DNA from: Geomonas paludis
GTDB lineage: Bacteria > Desulfobacterota > Desulfuromonadia > Geobacterales > Geobacteraceae
NCBI RefSeq assembly: GCF_014193585.1
Contig: NZ_BLXY01000003.1
Location: forward strand, 1-64,000
Reading direction: 5' to 3'
DNA length: 64,000 bases
The first letter of the stretch is position 1, and each line of letters opens with the position of its first letter. This document shows, piece by piece, positions 34,022-42,676 of this stretch. The position numbers and the translations under genes are program-made. The notes below the pieces were generated by a model. The model worked only from the letters and a program-made list of their open reading frames with translations, ran no database searches and had not been told where the DNA came from.

Positions 34022-35258
34022 CGAACCCTCCCTCCTTCCAAAAATCACCAAGATTGCCAACCTCTTCAAGATAGGCATGCAACGCTTTGTAATTGTTTTT
34101 GGTTAGAGTTTTACTTAAGGTTTTCGCAGTAGTTCCTTTTTCGTTTGACCTAGACACAATGACTAAATGTTCTGGCTTTAACTGGTCCAACACGAAATCT
34201 GAATGAGTCGAAATTATTATCTGCTTAAAATCCGATTCATCCTTGATAATAGATATGATGCTTCTAAGCAGGCCATGGTGCACACAAACCTCTGGTTCTT
34301 CAAGAAGCAACACTGAGTCTTGCTTATGTAAAATGTAAAACAATAAAGCAGCCGTTTTGAACGTACCTTCAGACAATTGGTTAAACGACAAGATTTTTTT
34401 ACCAAGTAAAATTTTTGGTACCACGATAAACTTCGTCCTAACATCCGTGACCACTTTGCCACCAGATTTCACATTAATCTCTTCTGAGCTAAAATTAATC
34501 TCATCAAAAACTAAATCATCTATGAGACCTATACCTCTAGGTCCAATTAAGTTTAAATATCTTATGTACTTATCAGGGGATTCTCTATGCAGATTTACCA
34601 AATCCATAATAAAAGCAGAGTGAGGGCCTGTCGCTCTTTTACTGTAACGATAAGCCGAATCGGCTTCTCTTGCTTCTAGTTCAATTGAAGTAGGACACCT
34701 TTGTGGATCAGAGAACTGCGTAGCAGAGTAATAATTAATAGATTCGATAAACTCAATTGCTCTGGCAGCATATTCAAAAAAATCCTTAGGTATGTTATCT
34801 TTTAAAGTTCTGAATTTTTCATAAGCTTTGTATGTTAAATACATTTTATCGCTCATTGTTCTACGCCGATGCGACCTAAACTCCGACAATAAAATTTCAA
34901 CAGGTATATCTATCCATTTTTTAGGATAGATGTTTTGTATTCTCCATTCAGTTTTAATCGATGCAATTTCTTCTTGAGAGTGACTACCAATATCGTAGTC
35001 AAAAGTAGACTTAAGTTCTACCTTTATGTTTTGATATGTAAAAACAGCTACAACAATCGTTTCTAACAAATTTTTTGAATTATTTGAGAAATAATGATAT
35101 CTGTTATCTGTTATCCTTTTCAATAACTTAATTGCAGAAAGTATACTTGTTTTCCCTGATCCATTTACCCCTATCAGTGCTGTCAAGGTGTCGTTTATAT
35201 TTAATAATGTCTTCTCGCATGATTTGTATTTTATTATTTCAACTTTTTCTAGTCTCAT
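34014..35258 (-). CDS. AAA15/21-type ATPase (OLD-like), defence-type
   Basis: A 414-residue ABC/SMC-like ATPase. The Walker A loop is GVNGSGKTS near residue 32, the signature-like LSFNQLSEGTFK near 295, Walker B LLLEEPEVCVHHG near 320 and the H-loop IIISTHSDF near 348. This AAA15/AAA21 group pairs with small effector proteins in several anti-phage modules (family knowledge). The downstream TOPRIM-like gene overlaps it. ATG 35258 was chosen because GAGGT lies just upstream; an in-frame GTG lies at 35264. AT-rich codon use contrasts with the surrounding GC-rich genome. Confidence 0.78.
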   Translation of the reverse strand: MRLEKVEIIKYKSCEKTLLNINDTLTALIGVNGSGKTSILSAIKLLKRITDNRYHYFSNNSKNLLETIVVAVFTYQNIKVELKSTFDYDIGSHSQEEIASIKTEWRIQNIYPKKWIDIPVEILLSEFRSHRRRTMSDKMYLTYKAYEKFRTLKDNIPKDFFEYAARAIEFIESINYYSATQFSDPQRCPTSIELEAREADSAYRYSKRATGPHSAFIMDLVNLHRESPDKYIRYLNLIGPRGIGLIDDLVFDEINFSSEEINVKSGGKVVTDVRTKFIVVPKILLGKKILSFNQLSEGTFKTAALLFYILHKQDSVLLLEEPEVCVHHGLLRSIISIIKDESDFKQIIISTHSDFVLDQLKPEHLVIVSRSNEKGTTAKTLSKTLTKNNYKALHAYLEEVGNLGDFWKEGGFDE

Positions 35259-35527
35259 ACCCACCTCTCATTATGAATTTTGCGCCACCGTGGGGTCACG
35301 CTTGCAAGTTAGAATCTTTGTACCTTCAATCTTAGCTTCCAACAAACTCAGAGGATAACATGTCCAAACTTATAATACTTTCGGTCAAATCGCGGTCGCT
35401 TACAGGACACATATATATTTCGATTTTACAGTCATAACAGTAATATTTTTTTGCAAACGTGAGTAAGAGGGACGTTGTCGACTTTTTGAGTACCCCATCG
35501 TACCCTATCTACCTCTCCCAGTGTAAG

Positions 35528-36634
35528 CTATTGGTCATTCGGGGCTATATGAATACTCATACATTTCTCTTTGATTGGATCAAGGTCTTCTTCCCAGATG
35601 CTTTTAACACGACTTAGAGGGCATCTGAAGTCGATGAAGCCATCATGGATACCAATAAGGTAGTTTTCTGCTGTGATACCCTGTCTGCTACCAGCCCTTG
35701 GCCGATCCCAATCTTGAAGGGCATCACAAACTCGCAAAAGCCAAGGTAAGGGAGCCACGTCTTTGTCTATCTTATTTAGATCAAAATTGGTTTTATGAGC
35801 ATCGTGCAACATAATCGCTGCACATGCAGGAATGATATTCTCACGGAAAGTTCGTCTCGACCATGAAACTTCCTGTTCGTCGTTTCCTTCATAAATATCG
35901 GAAGGGTTGTTCTTCTTATAGCAGAGATCAATATGAGCCATTAGGAGAAGGGAGCTAACAACTCCATGTTTGAGCTTGCCCGACCTAAGCATATTAGCAT
36001 ATAAGCTCTGTGCTTTAACGGTAAGCCCCCACTGCTCCTGCAAAAACACCTGCATCAAATCCAATGACTTTTCTTTTGTAGTAAGAGTCTTAAAACGTGA
36101 AAAATTATATTTGACTAGATATTTTTGACCTCTTATATCAGGGTTGACAAGTGTATTTAATGGATCAACCACAGATTGGTCAACAAGCTTCTGTGCGATT
36201 TCAAAAGGATACCCAATGTCGTGGAATAAGGAGGTTATTTTCCACTGGAATGAGAACCCTGGTATAGCTGGAATGTTTAATTCCCTTACCAGCAACAGCC
36301 CCAGTAAGTATGTGTTTAGTGCATGGATCACGTGATCACGAGATTTCCTTTGGACCTCAAAAAATGGGTCGATTTGTTCAGCAGTAGGTAGTGGCCTCCT
36401 CAGCATTTCTTCAAAATGATAAAGACGCTGCAACGTCTCGGGCAGGGCAGGTTTCTGATGCGGATTGATAAGGCGCTCGATTGTTTGGATTGCTATAGCA
36501 GCTTTTAGTGATGGATCCTCTTGATCTAAGAAGTTTAGTAAGCTCTCCACGCAACTGGGCTCAGTGACTTCTGCGCCATGATGAAGAAGAAGGTTTCTTA
36601 TATGTATTTGCGGATTGTTTAGCTCAATACTCAT
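35528..36634 (-). CDS. HD-domain-like protein
   Basis: A 368-residue protein. Residues near 130-145 carry SLFHDIGYPFEIAQKL, an HD-type metal-binding motif, preceded by a conserved RDHVIHALNTYLLGLLLV helix that would supply an upstream His; a second HD-like motif (MLHDAHKTNF) lies near 275. The arrangement suggests an HD phosphohydrolase or nucleotide-binding module, but I cannot name a family. ATG 36634 has GGAG seven bases upstream; the frame stays open to 36703. It stands alone next to the AAA/TOPRIM pair and may be part of the same accessory block. Confidence 0.6.
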   Translation of the reverse strand: MSIELNNPQIHIRNLLLHHGAEVTEPSCVESLLNFLDQEDPSLKAAIAIQTIERLINPHQKPALPETLQRLYHFEEMLRRPLPTAEQIDPFFEVQRKSRDHVIHALNTYLLGLLLVRELNIPAIPGFSFQWKITSLFHDIGYPFEIAQKLVDQSVVDPLNTLVNPDIRGQKYLVKYNFSRFKTLTTKEKSLDLMQVFLQEQWGLTVKAQSLYANMLRSGKLKHGVVSSLLLMAHIDLCYKKNNPSDIYEGNDEQEVSWSRRTFRENIIPACAAIMLHDAHKTNFDLNKIDKDVAPLPWLLRVCDALQDWDRPRAGSRQGITAENYLIGIHDGFIDFRCPLSRVKSIWEEDLDPIKEKCMSIHIAPNDQ

Positions 36635-36801
36635 GTGTGATCTCCATTTGTGCCTAGTACGGACCTCATAATCAGGAAATAGGCAAACAAAAATAACTTT
36701 CAACTGTTTCTGAAGGACTTACTGCAGACCTGAACAGCCCCCTTAACGAGCCACTCAGTCAACCTTATACCTGTTCTACCGACTCCCGCTCTTTTCGGCG
36801 T

Positions 36802-37174
36802 TTACGCCTTCGGCAACGCGGCCTGCTTGTTCACCAGGGCGGTGAAATCGACGCCGGGCAAGAGCCGGCTTAACTGGCCCATTAAGCCGTCTCCTGCACT
36901 GCCGCCGCCGGTGACGAGGACGTCGGGGACGATCTTGATCTTGCCTTCCTGGATGGCGGCGGCGATCAGTTCGACGATCTTGATCTGCTTGATGGCTTCT
37001 TCGCCGATGGCTTCCTGCTGCTTGTTGTAGTCTTGCGCGGTGGCTTCGCCGATGGCGGCAATCTTGGAGGCTTCGCCATCGCCGATCGCCTTCAACCGCT
37101 TCCCTTCACCTGCCCCTTCCAACGCCTTGGACTCGGCGTTACCTTCCGCGAGCGTGATCATCTCGGCTTTCTTC
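36802..37174 (-). pseudogene. Duplicated 3' end of the vault-like SPFH gene
   Basis: The encoded segment from QKKAEMITLAEGNAESKALE to the C terminus (about 123 residues) matches the last part of the 38537-41044 protein with only four differences (for example AQDYNK for AQAYNK, PKA for PKT). It has no start of its own; upstream it runs into 27-base repeats. It is a truncated copy 1.7 kb downstream of the intact gene. Confidence 0.88.
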
Positions 37175-37175
37175 T

Positions 37176-37229
37176 GAGCCGGGGGGACGTTGTTGAGATT
37201 TTGAGCCGGGGGGACGTTGTTGAGATTTT
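37176..37229. repeat. 27-bp direct repeat, two copies, with a third near 37637
   Basis: Two tandem copies of a 27-base unit (GAGCCGGGGGGACGTTGTTG...) abut the duplicated gene end. A third, slightly diverged copy lies at about 37637-37690 and extends into the shared tail GAATAC..AACTTCTT, so the zinc-ribbon gene is bracketed by direct repeats. Confidence 0.85.
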
Positions 37230-37305
37230 GTTTTTTGAATACGCTAACTTCTTGAACATAGTGGATAGCCAAAGAAAGTCAAAATCATAACGCCCCGCCG
37301 ATGCT

Positions 37306-37593
37306 CTATCCGAGTTCTGTACCACAAACTGGACAAACAGTTGAGCCCCCTGCCATCTTCGCGTCACATCTGACACAGTTGGTATTAGTAAATACACTTT
37401 GTGGGGGGTGCCCGAACCAGTGCTGCTTACTGCACTTGACGCATCCATAAACGGGTATTTCGGAAGAAAACAGAGCAGAAGTGGCACCCCACCAAGTGCT
37501 AAGGGATATCTTACCGAGAGTGAATTCTTCACCTCCACAATGCTCGCATTTCAGCACTGTATCTGCGTAAACAACGGAAGTAACAGTGTCCAA
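37306..37593 (-). CDS. Double zinc-ribbon small protein
   Basis: A 95-residue protein with CEHCGG, a YGCVKCSKQH pair in the middle, and a C-terminal CVRCDAKM...CPVCGTEL ribbon; six to eight Cys could bind two zinc ions. The start is TTG with AAGGAG six bases upstream; earlier GTG codons are less likely. It is bracketed by direct repeats in the duplicated region next to the vault-like gene. Function unknown. Confidence 0.6.
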   Translation of the reverse strand: MDTVTSVVYADTVLKCEHCGGEEFTLGKISLSTWWGATSALFSSEIPVYGCVKCSKQHWFGHPPQSVFTNTNCVRCDAKMAGGSTVCPVCGTELG

Positions 37594-37704
37594 AGTATTC
37601 TCCTTGTCTGTCACACACACTACACCAATATGGCACCGGGGGGACGTGGTTGAGATTTTGATTTTGAATACCCCAACTTCTTACGCCCCCCGATGCCAAT
37701 GCCC

Positions 37705-38427
37705 CTAAACAGAAGGGAGAAGATTTAACAGATATGTTCGCGCAGCCGCTGCTGCCTTTGCACGTGCAGATGGATGATGAATTCGAAAGCTACGGGTCTT
37801 GCCGCGCAGTTGAAACTCCCACAGATGACGATTCGGAATCCCTTGGGCACTATAATCCCGCCCGTTTATACACTCGCTGAGTGGAAAATATTCTCGTCTA
37901 TGGGGAACAGAAACCATGCCGTTGGCAAAGATGATGATGTCTGGTTCCAGGATTTCGATTTGCTTCTTCAATAGAAGTTCGGAATGGCGCCTGATGGTGT
38001 CAAAATGGGGAGTATTTATCGGGCTGCCCTTTTTCCAGTCAAAGCAGAAAAGGTTGGAGTAAATCAGCCCCTCCTTGCCACATCTTTTACCGACCGCTCT
38101 TGTGAAGTTGTGGAATGAATACCCCCGCGAGTTTTTACCTCCAAGTTCCCGTTCAAAGTAGCTTTTGTGCTTGTCCATGCTGCTGCGAACATAGCTTTCT
38201 AAGCACTTGAACCGTTCACCTTTCGTCAGAACGTTCCATCCAGCAGTCTCACTACCTACGATCATGATCTTGTTTTTCGACTCTGCGTACCCGTCATTTA
38301 CGCTGGTCACAAAAAGGCCTGAGAGTTCCTCTGGCCTACTTCCGTGGGGCACTCTAGCATCTAGAAACTTCGGATCTATATTCTCCAGAATATTGCAATA
38401 TGCACCCCACAATCTTTCATTAAGCAC
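37705..38427 (-). CDS. Uracil-DNA-glycosylase-fold-like protein, unknown
   Basis: A 240-residue protein. The strand-loop KIMIVGSETAGW and the late HHPSARA motif resemble motifs A and B of the uracil-DNA glycosylase superfamily, whose distant members include many uncharacterised proteins; IIIFANG sits between them. Catalytic residues cannot be confirmed. GTG 38427 has AGGAG seven bases upstream; an in-frame ATG at 38442 has none. It lies between the intact vault-like gene and its duplicated 3' end. Confidence 0.5.
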   Translation of the reverse strand: MLNERLWGAYCNILENIDPKFLDARVPHGSRPEELSGLFVTSVNDGYAESKNKIMIVGSETAGWNVLTKGERFKCLESYVRSSMDKHKSYFERELGGKNSRGYSFHNFTRAVGKRCGKEGLIYSNLFCFDWKKGSPINTPHFDTIRRHSELLLKKQIEILEPDIIIFANGMVSVPHRREYFPLSECINGRDYSAQGIPNRHLWEFQLRGKTRSFRIHHPSARAKAAAAARTYLLNLLPSV

Positions 38428-38536
38428 AATGATACTCCTCATATTTCCGACAATAGTCTCCCCCAGTTGGGGACTGTCTAGAGAACACTCTACATCTTAT
38501 AGGTGTCCTGCCTACACTCTAGCTCATTCTAGTCTC

Positions 38537-41044
38537 TTACGTCTTCGGCAACGCCGCCTGCTTGTTCACCAACGCTGTGAGGTCGACACCGGGCAAGAGC
38601 CGGCTCAACTGGCCCATCAGGCCGTCGCCTGCATTGCCACCGCCGGTGACGAGGACGTCGGGGACGATCTTGATCTTGCCTTCCTGGATGGCGGCCGCGA
38701 TCAACTCGACGATCTTGATCTGCTTGATGGCTTCTTCACCGATGGCTTCCTGCTGCTTGTTGTAGGCTTGCGCGGTGGCTTCGCCGATGGCGGCAATCTT
38801 GGAGGCTTCGCCATCGCCGATCGCCTTCAACCGCTTCCCTTCACCTGCCCCTTCCAGCGCCTTGGACTCGGCGTTACCTTCCGCGAGCGTAATCATCTCG
38901 GCTTTCTTCTGGGTCGCCACCTTCACAGCGATCTCGGAGGCGACAAGGGTGGGCTGCTGGTCGGCGGTGGCGCGCATCTTCTCCATCTCGGTTCGCTCCG
39001 CCTGGCTCTTCTGCTCCATCTTGTACATCTCCTGCTGCTGCTCGGCGATGATCCTCTTGGTCTGGGTCTGCATCAGGTCCTCGGGGAGCTTTATCTGGCA
39101 GATCAGTACGGAGACGCACTCGACGTGATACTTCTCCAGGTCGATCCGGGCGCGGGATTCGGCCTTGGCCTGCTCCTCTGAACGGCTCTGCAGGAAGTTC
39201 ATGGCCGAAGCGGTGGAAGCCTGGTTGCGGAAGGAGGAGTCGATCATCGGATGGATGACGTGCTGGATCAAGTTGTCGATGGAGCCGACCTTGGCCACCA
39301 TGTACGGCGCCTGGTCGGGACGGACGCGGATGACTACCTTGACGGATACCTGGATCGGGAAACCGTCCTTGGAAATGACGGTCAACTGGTCGAAGCGGGT
39401 GTCTTCCTGGTCGTCCCAGTCGATGGTGATGTTGGTGGTGTCGATGATGTAGGCCATGAAGGCGCGACGGTTGAGATAGTAACGTCCCGGGCCGGCCACT
39501 TCTTCCTGGATGCCGCGGAACCCCTTGGGGACGACGTACTTCTCCTTCCCCTCTTCTTCCGAGGCGCCGGTCTGTGAGGATCCGAGGCGTTTCTTCATTT
39601 CTTCGGTCGGGTCTTCCCCGACGTTGGAAACGATGACGCCGACCTGCCCGCGCTCGACAACGGCCACGTCGTCGATGGCGACGCTGAACATGAGCGGGTT
39701 GATGTAATAGGTCCCCGGGCGCAACACGTCGAGCTGCGGGCCGCGCTGTCCATACTTCAACAGGAATGCCGAGCCGTCCTGATAATCGTTATGGCCGGTG
39801 ATGGGCGAGGCGACATACTCCCGCTCCGGCAACGGAATGCCGTCGAGTGCGGTGACGAGACCGATCTTGTTCGCCTCGACCACGGCGGCCGACGCGACCT
39901 GGATGTTGAACAGGTTCAGGTTGATGCGGTAGGTACCCGGGAGCAGCACGTCGATCTGCGGACCCTTCTGGCCACCGTTCTTGAGGAAGGCTTCGCCATT
40001 CTCGAAGTTCGAATGCCCTGGCACGCTCTGGGCCAACAGGCGCCCCATGGGAATGGGAGCGCCATCCTGGGCGGTGACCATGCCCACCTCCCCTTTCTGG
40101 ATGATCACGGCCTCGGCCTTGGTCACCTTGAAAAGGTTCGGGTGGATACGGTACACGCCCGGCGGCAGGATCTCGGTTTGGGGTCCCTTCTGGCCGCCGT
40201 TCATGATGAAGTCCTGGCCGGATTGGAAGGAGTTGTGTCCCGAGACCACGGTGGCGAAGATGCGCCCGGCCGGGATGGCGGAACCGTCGGCCGATTCGAC
40301 CAGGCCGATCTCGCCGTCGCCGATCTTGGTCGCCGAGCTCTTGGTCACCTTGAAGAGGTACGGGTTGATGCGGTAGTTGCCGGGAGGGATGATCTCGATC
40401 TGCGGGCCTTTCTGGCCGCCGTTGTTGATGAAGGCCTCGCCGTTCTGGTACGAGGCATGCCCTTCCACCGCCTGGGCGAAGATCCGTCCCTCAGGGATGG
40501 CGACGCCGTCCACGGACTCGACGATGCCGATTTCGAAATCCTTGATCTCTGTTACGTTGCCCTTGGTCAGCTTGAAGAGATAGGGGTTGATGCGGTATTT
40601 GCCCGGAGGAAGTATCTCGATCTGCGGCCCCTTTTGGCCGCCGTTTCGGATGAAGGCTTCGCCGTCCTGGAACGAGTTGTGGCCTGGTACGACGGCGGCG
40701 AAAATGCGCCCGGACGGGATGGAGGTGCCGTCCACGGATTCGATGAGGCCGATCTCGTTCTCGAGGATCTCGGTGAAAACGCTCTTGGTCGCCTTGTAGA
40801 TGAAGGGGATGAGGAAGTGCAGTCCCGGGCCGAGGGTGCGGGCCTGGATGCCGACCTCGTTGCCAAGGGCCACGACGCGTCCCTGCGGCATCTTGCTGCC
40901 GAACCAGCGCCGCTCGATGAGGGCGATCTCGTTGCCGCCGACGATGACGATGGAGTTCCAGAGCAGAATTACGACTGCGGCGAAGGCTAGAAGGTAGAGG
41001 TAGTGGTTACCAATCCAGATGAAGAGATTTGCGGGGTCGGACAT
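38537..41044 (-). CDS. Membrane-anchored SPFH protein with MVP-like repeats
   Basis: An 835-residue protein. One N-terminal membrane helix (about 15-36) is followed by tandem modules of 73-74 residues starting near 97, 171, 246, 319 and 394, plus degenerate modules near 38 and 468. Each module reads roughly IGLVES-DG-xIPxGRIFA, GH-SF-xGEAF-xNGGQKGPQ, xLPPGxYRINPxLFKVTK. An SPFH/band-7-like domain (about 530-660) follows, then an Ala/Glu/Lys-rich coiled-coil (about 620-790) and a Gly-rich hinge (VTGGGNAGDG). The order repeats, SPFH shoulder, long helix is that of major vault protein, but here the chain is tethered to the membrane. Likely a homo-oligomeric membrane scaffold. AGGAGG precedes the ATG. 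An extra copy of its 3' end lies at 36802. Confidence 0.85.
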   Translation of the reverse strand: MSDPANLFIWIGNHYLYLLAFAAVVILLWNSIVIVGGNEIALIERRWFGSKMPQGRVVALGNEVGIQARTLGPGLHFLIPFIYKATKSVFTEILENEIGLIESVDGTSIPSGRIFAAVVPGHNSFQDGEAFIRNGGQKGPQIEILPPGKYRINPYLFKLTKGNVTEIKDFEIGIVESVDGVAIPEGRIFAQAVEGHASYQNGEAFINNGGQKGPQIEIIPPGNYRINPYLFKVTKSSATKIGDGEIGLVESADGSAIPAGRIFATVVSGHNSFQSGQDFIMNGGQKGPQTEILPPGVYRIHPNLFKVTKAEAVIIQKGEVGMVTAQDGAPIPMGRLLAQSVPGHSNFENGEAFLKNGGQKGPQIDVLLPGTYRINLNLFNIQVASAAVVEANKIGLVTALDGIPLPEREYVASPITGHNDYQDGSAFLLKYGQRGPQLDVLRPGTYYINPLMFSVAIDDVAVVERGQVGVIVSNVGEDPTEEMKKRLGSSQTGASEEEGKEKYVVPKGFRGIQEEVAGPGRYYLNRRAFMAYIIDTTNITIDWDDQEDTRFDQLTVISKDGFPIQVSVKVVIRVRPDQAPYMVAKVGSIDNLIQHVIHPMIDSSFRNQASTASAMNFLQSRSEEQAKAESRARIDLEKYHVECVSVLICQIKLPEDLMQTQTKRIIAEQQQEMYKMEQKSQAERTEMEKMRATADQQPTLVASEIAVKVATQKKAEMITLAEGNAESKALEGAGEGKRLKAIGDGEASKIAAIGEATAQAYNKQQEAIGEEAIKQIKIVELIAAAIQEGKIKIVPDVLVTGGGNAGDGLMGQLSRLLPGVDLTALVNKQAALPKT

Positions 41045-41120
41045 GGTGCCTCCTGGTGGATGTACTGCGGTCGTTGAGACGGCGGTTGCGGTAAAGGCGC
41101 AGCGATAAGCGTGCGCCCAT

Positions 41121-41158
41121 TAAAAAAGCCGCCAGTGCGGGTAGGTTGCACTGGCGGC
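41121..41158 (-). terminator. Terminator upstream of the vault-like gene
   Basis: GCCGCCAGTGC and GCACTGGCGGC form an 11-bp stem followed on the minus strand by TTTTTT. It lies about 80 bases before the vault-like ATG, so it either insulates the gene from upstream transcription or acts as a leader attenuator. Confidence 0.7.
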
Positions 41159-41420
41159 TCCAAAATAGGATGGGTTTCCTCTTCCTGGTGTCATGCTGAC
41201 CTCTTAGAAGATTCGGGATGGACTTCGTTTATACCCTCTTTGGCCCGGGGGCGTCAATGAGAATGGGTGAAGATAGGGAAATTCCTGATCTTTGGATTTG
41301 ATTCTGCGGTGGGCGTGAAGATGAAAGGCAAATCCCCCCTGTCCCCTCTTTCACAAGGGGGGAACGATATGCCTCCGGCTTCGCAATGGGGAACGATATG
41401 GCAGCCGGCTTCTACGGCAA

Positions 41421-41580
41421 AAGGGACTGGCTCCGTTAGGTGCCTGCCCCTTTAGAGGAACGCTTCTTTCTGCTCAGCCACCTTTCCAAAACACTAAGGG
41501 GACAGGCACCTGGCGGAGCCAGTCCCCCGGCCACATTTCCAAAACACTAAGGGGACAGGCACCTGGCGGAGCCAGTCCCC
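41421..41580. repeat. MITE/REP-like element, full copy plus an extra right half
   Basis: A full palindromic element (GGGACTGGCTCC... to ...GGCGGAGCCAGTCCCC, 41423-41528) is followed by a tandem extra right half beginning CATTTCCAAAACACTAAGGG (ends 41580). The two right halves are the same over 46-47 bases. Confidence 0.85.
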
Positions 41581-41591
41581 TGCTGCAAAGC

Positions 41592-41627
41592 AAAAGAGCC
41601 TTCCGGAATTAACCGGAAGGCTCTTTT
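41592..41627 (-). terminator. Terminator of tRNA-Met
   Basis: AAAAGAGCCTTCCGG and CCGGAAGGCTCTTTT form a perfect 15-bp stem five bases past the tRNA CCA end. Confidence 0.9.
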
Positions 41628-41631
41628 TGTA

Positions 41632-41708
41632 TGGTGGCGGTGCAGGGACTTGAACCCCGGACAACACGGATATGAGCCGTGTGCTCTAACCAGCTGAGCT
41701 ACACCGCC
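41632..41708 (-). tRNA. tRNA-Met (CAT anticodon)
   Basis: A 77-base cloverleaf with encoded CCA. Acceptor GGCGGTG/CACCGCC, D-arm GCTC/GAGC, anticodon stem CACGG/CCGTG with loop CTCATAT (anticodon CAT, U33 present) and T-loop TTCAAGT. It is probably elongator Met; a CAT anticodon could also be the lysidine-modified Ile tRNA, and I cannot separate these with certainty. Confidence 0.9.
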
Positions 41709-41866
41709 AAGCTCTTTATTGTAATAATGTCAAATACCTACTGCTGTCTCAGCGACTCTTTTGCGCCGCGTCAAGAGACACCCTTTATATTCTAGAGTGC
41801 CTTCTTTGTCAATAAAAAACTCTGCTAAAAGTTTTTCATCTGTCGCGGCGTAAAGAACAAAGCAAG

Positions 41867-42529
41867 CTACTTCACGATATCGAGCAATTCGACCTCGAAT
41901 ACCAGTGTCGCGTTGGCGGGGATGAGCCCGGAGCCGCGCTCGCCGTAGGCCAGATCAGGAGGGCAGATGAGCTGGGCCTTGCCGCCCACCTTCATCTTCT
42001 GCAGCCCTTCGGTCCAGCACTTGATTACCTGGTTCAGCCCGAACTCGACGGGACGGCCGGAGGTGTAGGAACTGTCGAATTCCTTGCCGTCGACGAGGGT
42101 ACCGCGATAGTTGACCTTCACCTTGTCGGTGGCAGTCGGGCTGGCGCCGGTCCCTTCCTTCAGAGACTTGTAGAGGAGGCCGGAGGGGGTCTTGACGGCA
42201 TCCTTCTCCTTGGCGGCCTTTTCGACGAACTCCTTGGTTTTCGCTGCCAGTTTCTCACCCTGCGCGTTGCGGCGCGAAAGGGCCAGGTTCTGGATCTTCG
42301 CCTTGTACGGCTCCACGTCGAAGTTCGGGGTCTTGCTTTCGACGCCGTCCTTTACCCCCTTCAGCACCTGGTCGATCTCGTCTTTCGACATGTCGAAGAC
42401 AGCAAGCTGACGGGCCATGACCTGCCCGATGGCGTAGAAGGTTTTCTGCTCGTCTGCTTTCTTCTCATCGGCGCCATAGGCCGGTAAAGCAAAAAGCGCT
42501 ACCAATGCAACAATCAAAAGTCTGCTCAT
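41867..42529 (-). CDS. FKBP-type peptidyl-prolyl isomerase, exported (Mip/FkpA type)
   Basis: A 220-residue isomerase with a signal peptide (LLIVALVALFALPAYGA), a helical dimerisation region (about 25-110) and a C-terminal FKBP domain (about 115-220) with VKVNYRGTLVDGKEFDSSY, the active-site W in CWTEGLQKMKVGG, and LAYGERGSG-IPANATLVFEVELL. It speeds cis-trans proline isomerisation of exported proteins in the periplasm. Length fits FkpA/Mip. It is a single-gene unit 150 bases from tRNA-Met. Confidence 0.92.
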   Translation of the reverse strand: MSRLLIVALVALFALPAYGADEKKADEQKTFYAIGQVMARQLAVFDMSKDEIDQVLKGVKDGVESKTPNFDVEPYKAKIQNLALSRRNAQGEKLAAKTKEFVEKAAKEKDAVKTPSGLLYKSLKEGTGASPTATDKVKVNYRGTLVDGKEFDSSYTSGRPVEFGLNQVIKCWTEGLQKMKVGGKAQLICPPDLAYGERGSGLIPANATLVFEVELLDIVK

Positions 42530-42624
42530 AGTTCAGTAATCCTCCTGTAGTGTTTTTTACGAAGGTACAACTATACCAGTTATTGCACGGTGTGCATTCA
42601 ACAGCTGTCCGGGAGAACCAAACG

Positions 42625-42657
42625 AAAAACAGCACCCCGGCTGGAGGTGCTGTTTTT
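42625..42657 (-). terminator. Terminator of the MucR-like gene
   Basis: AAAAACAGCACC and GGTGCTGTTTTT form a 12-bp stem with T-runs on both strands. Confidence 0.9.
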
Positions 42658-42676
42658 GATACAGGTGCGGGTCGCC

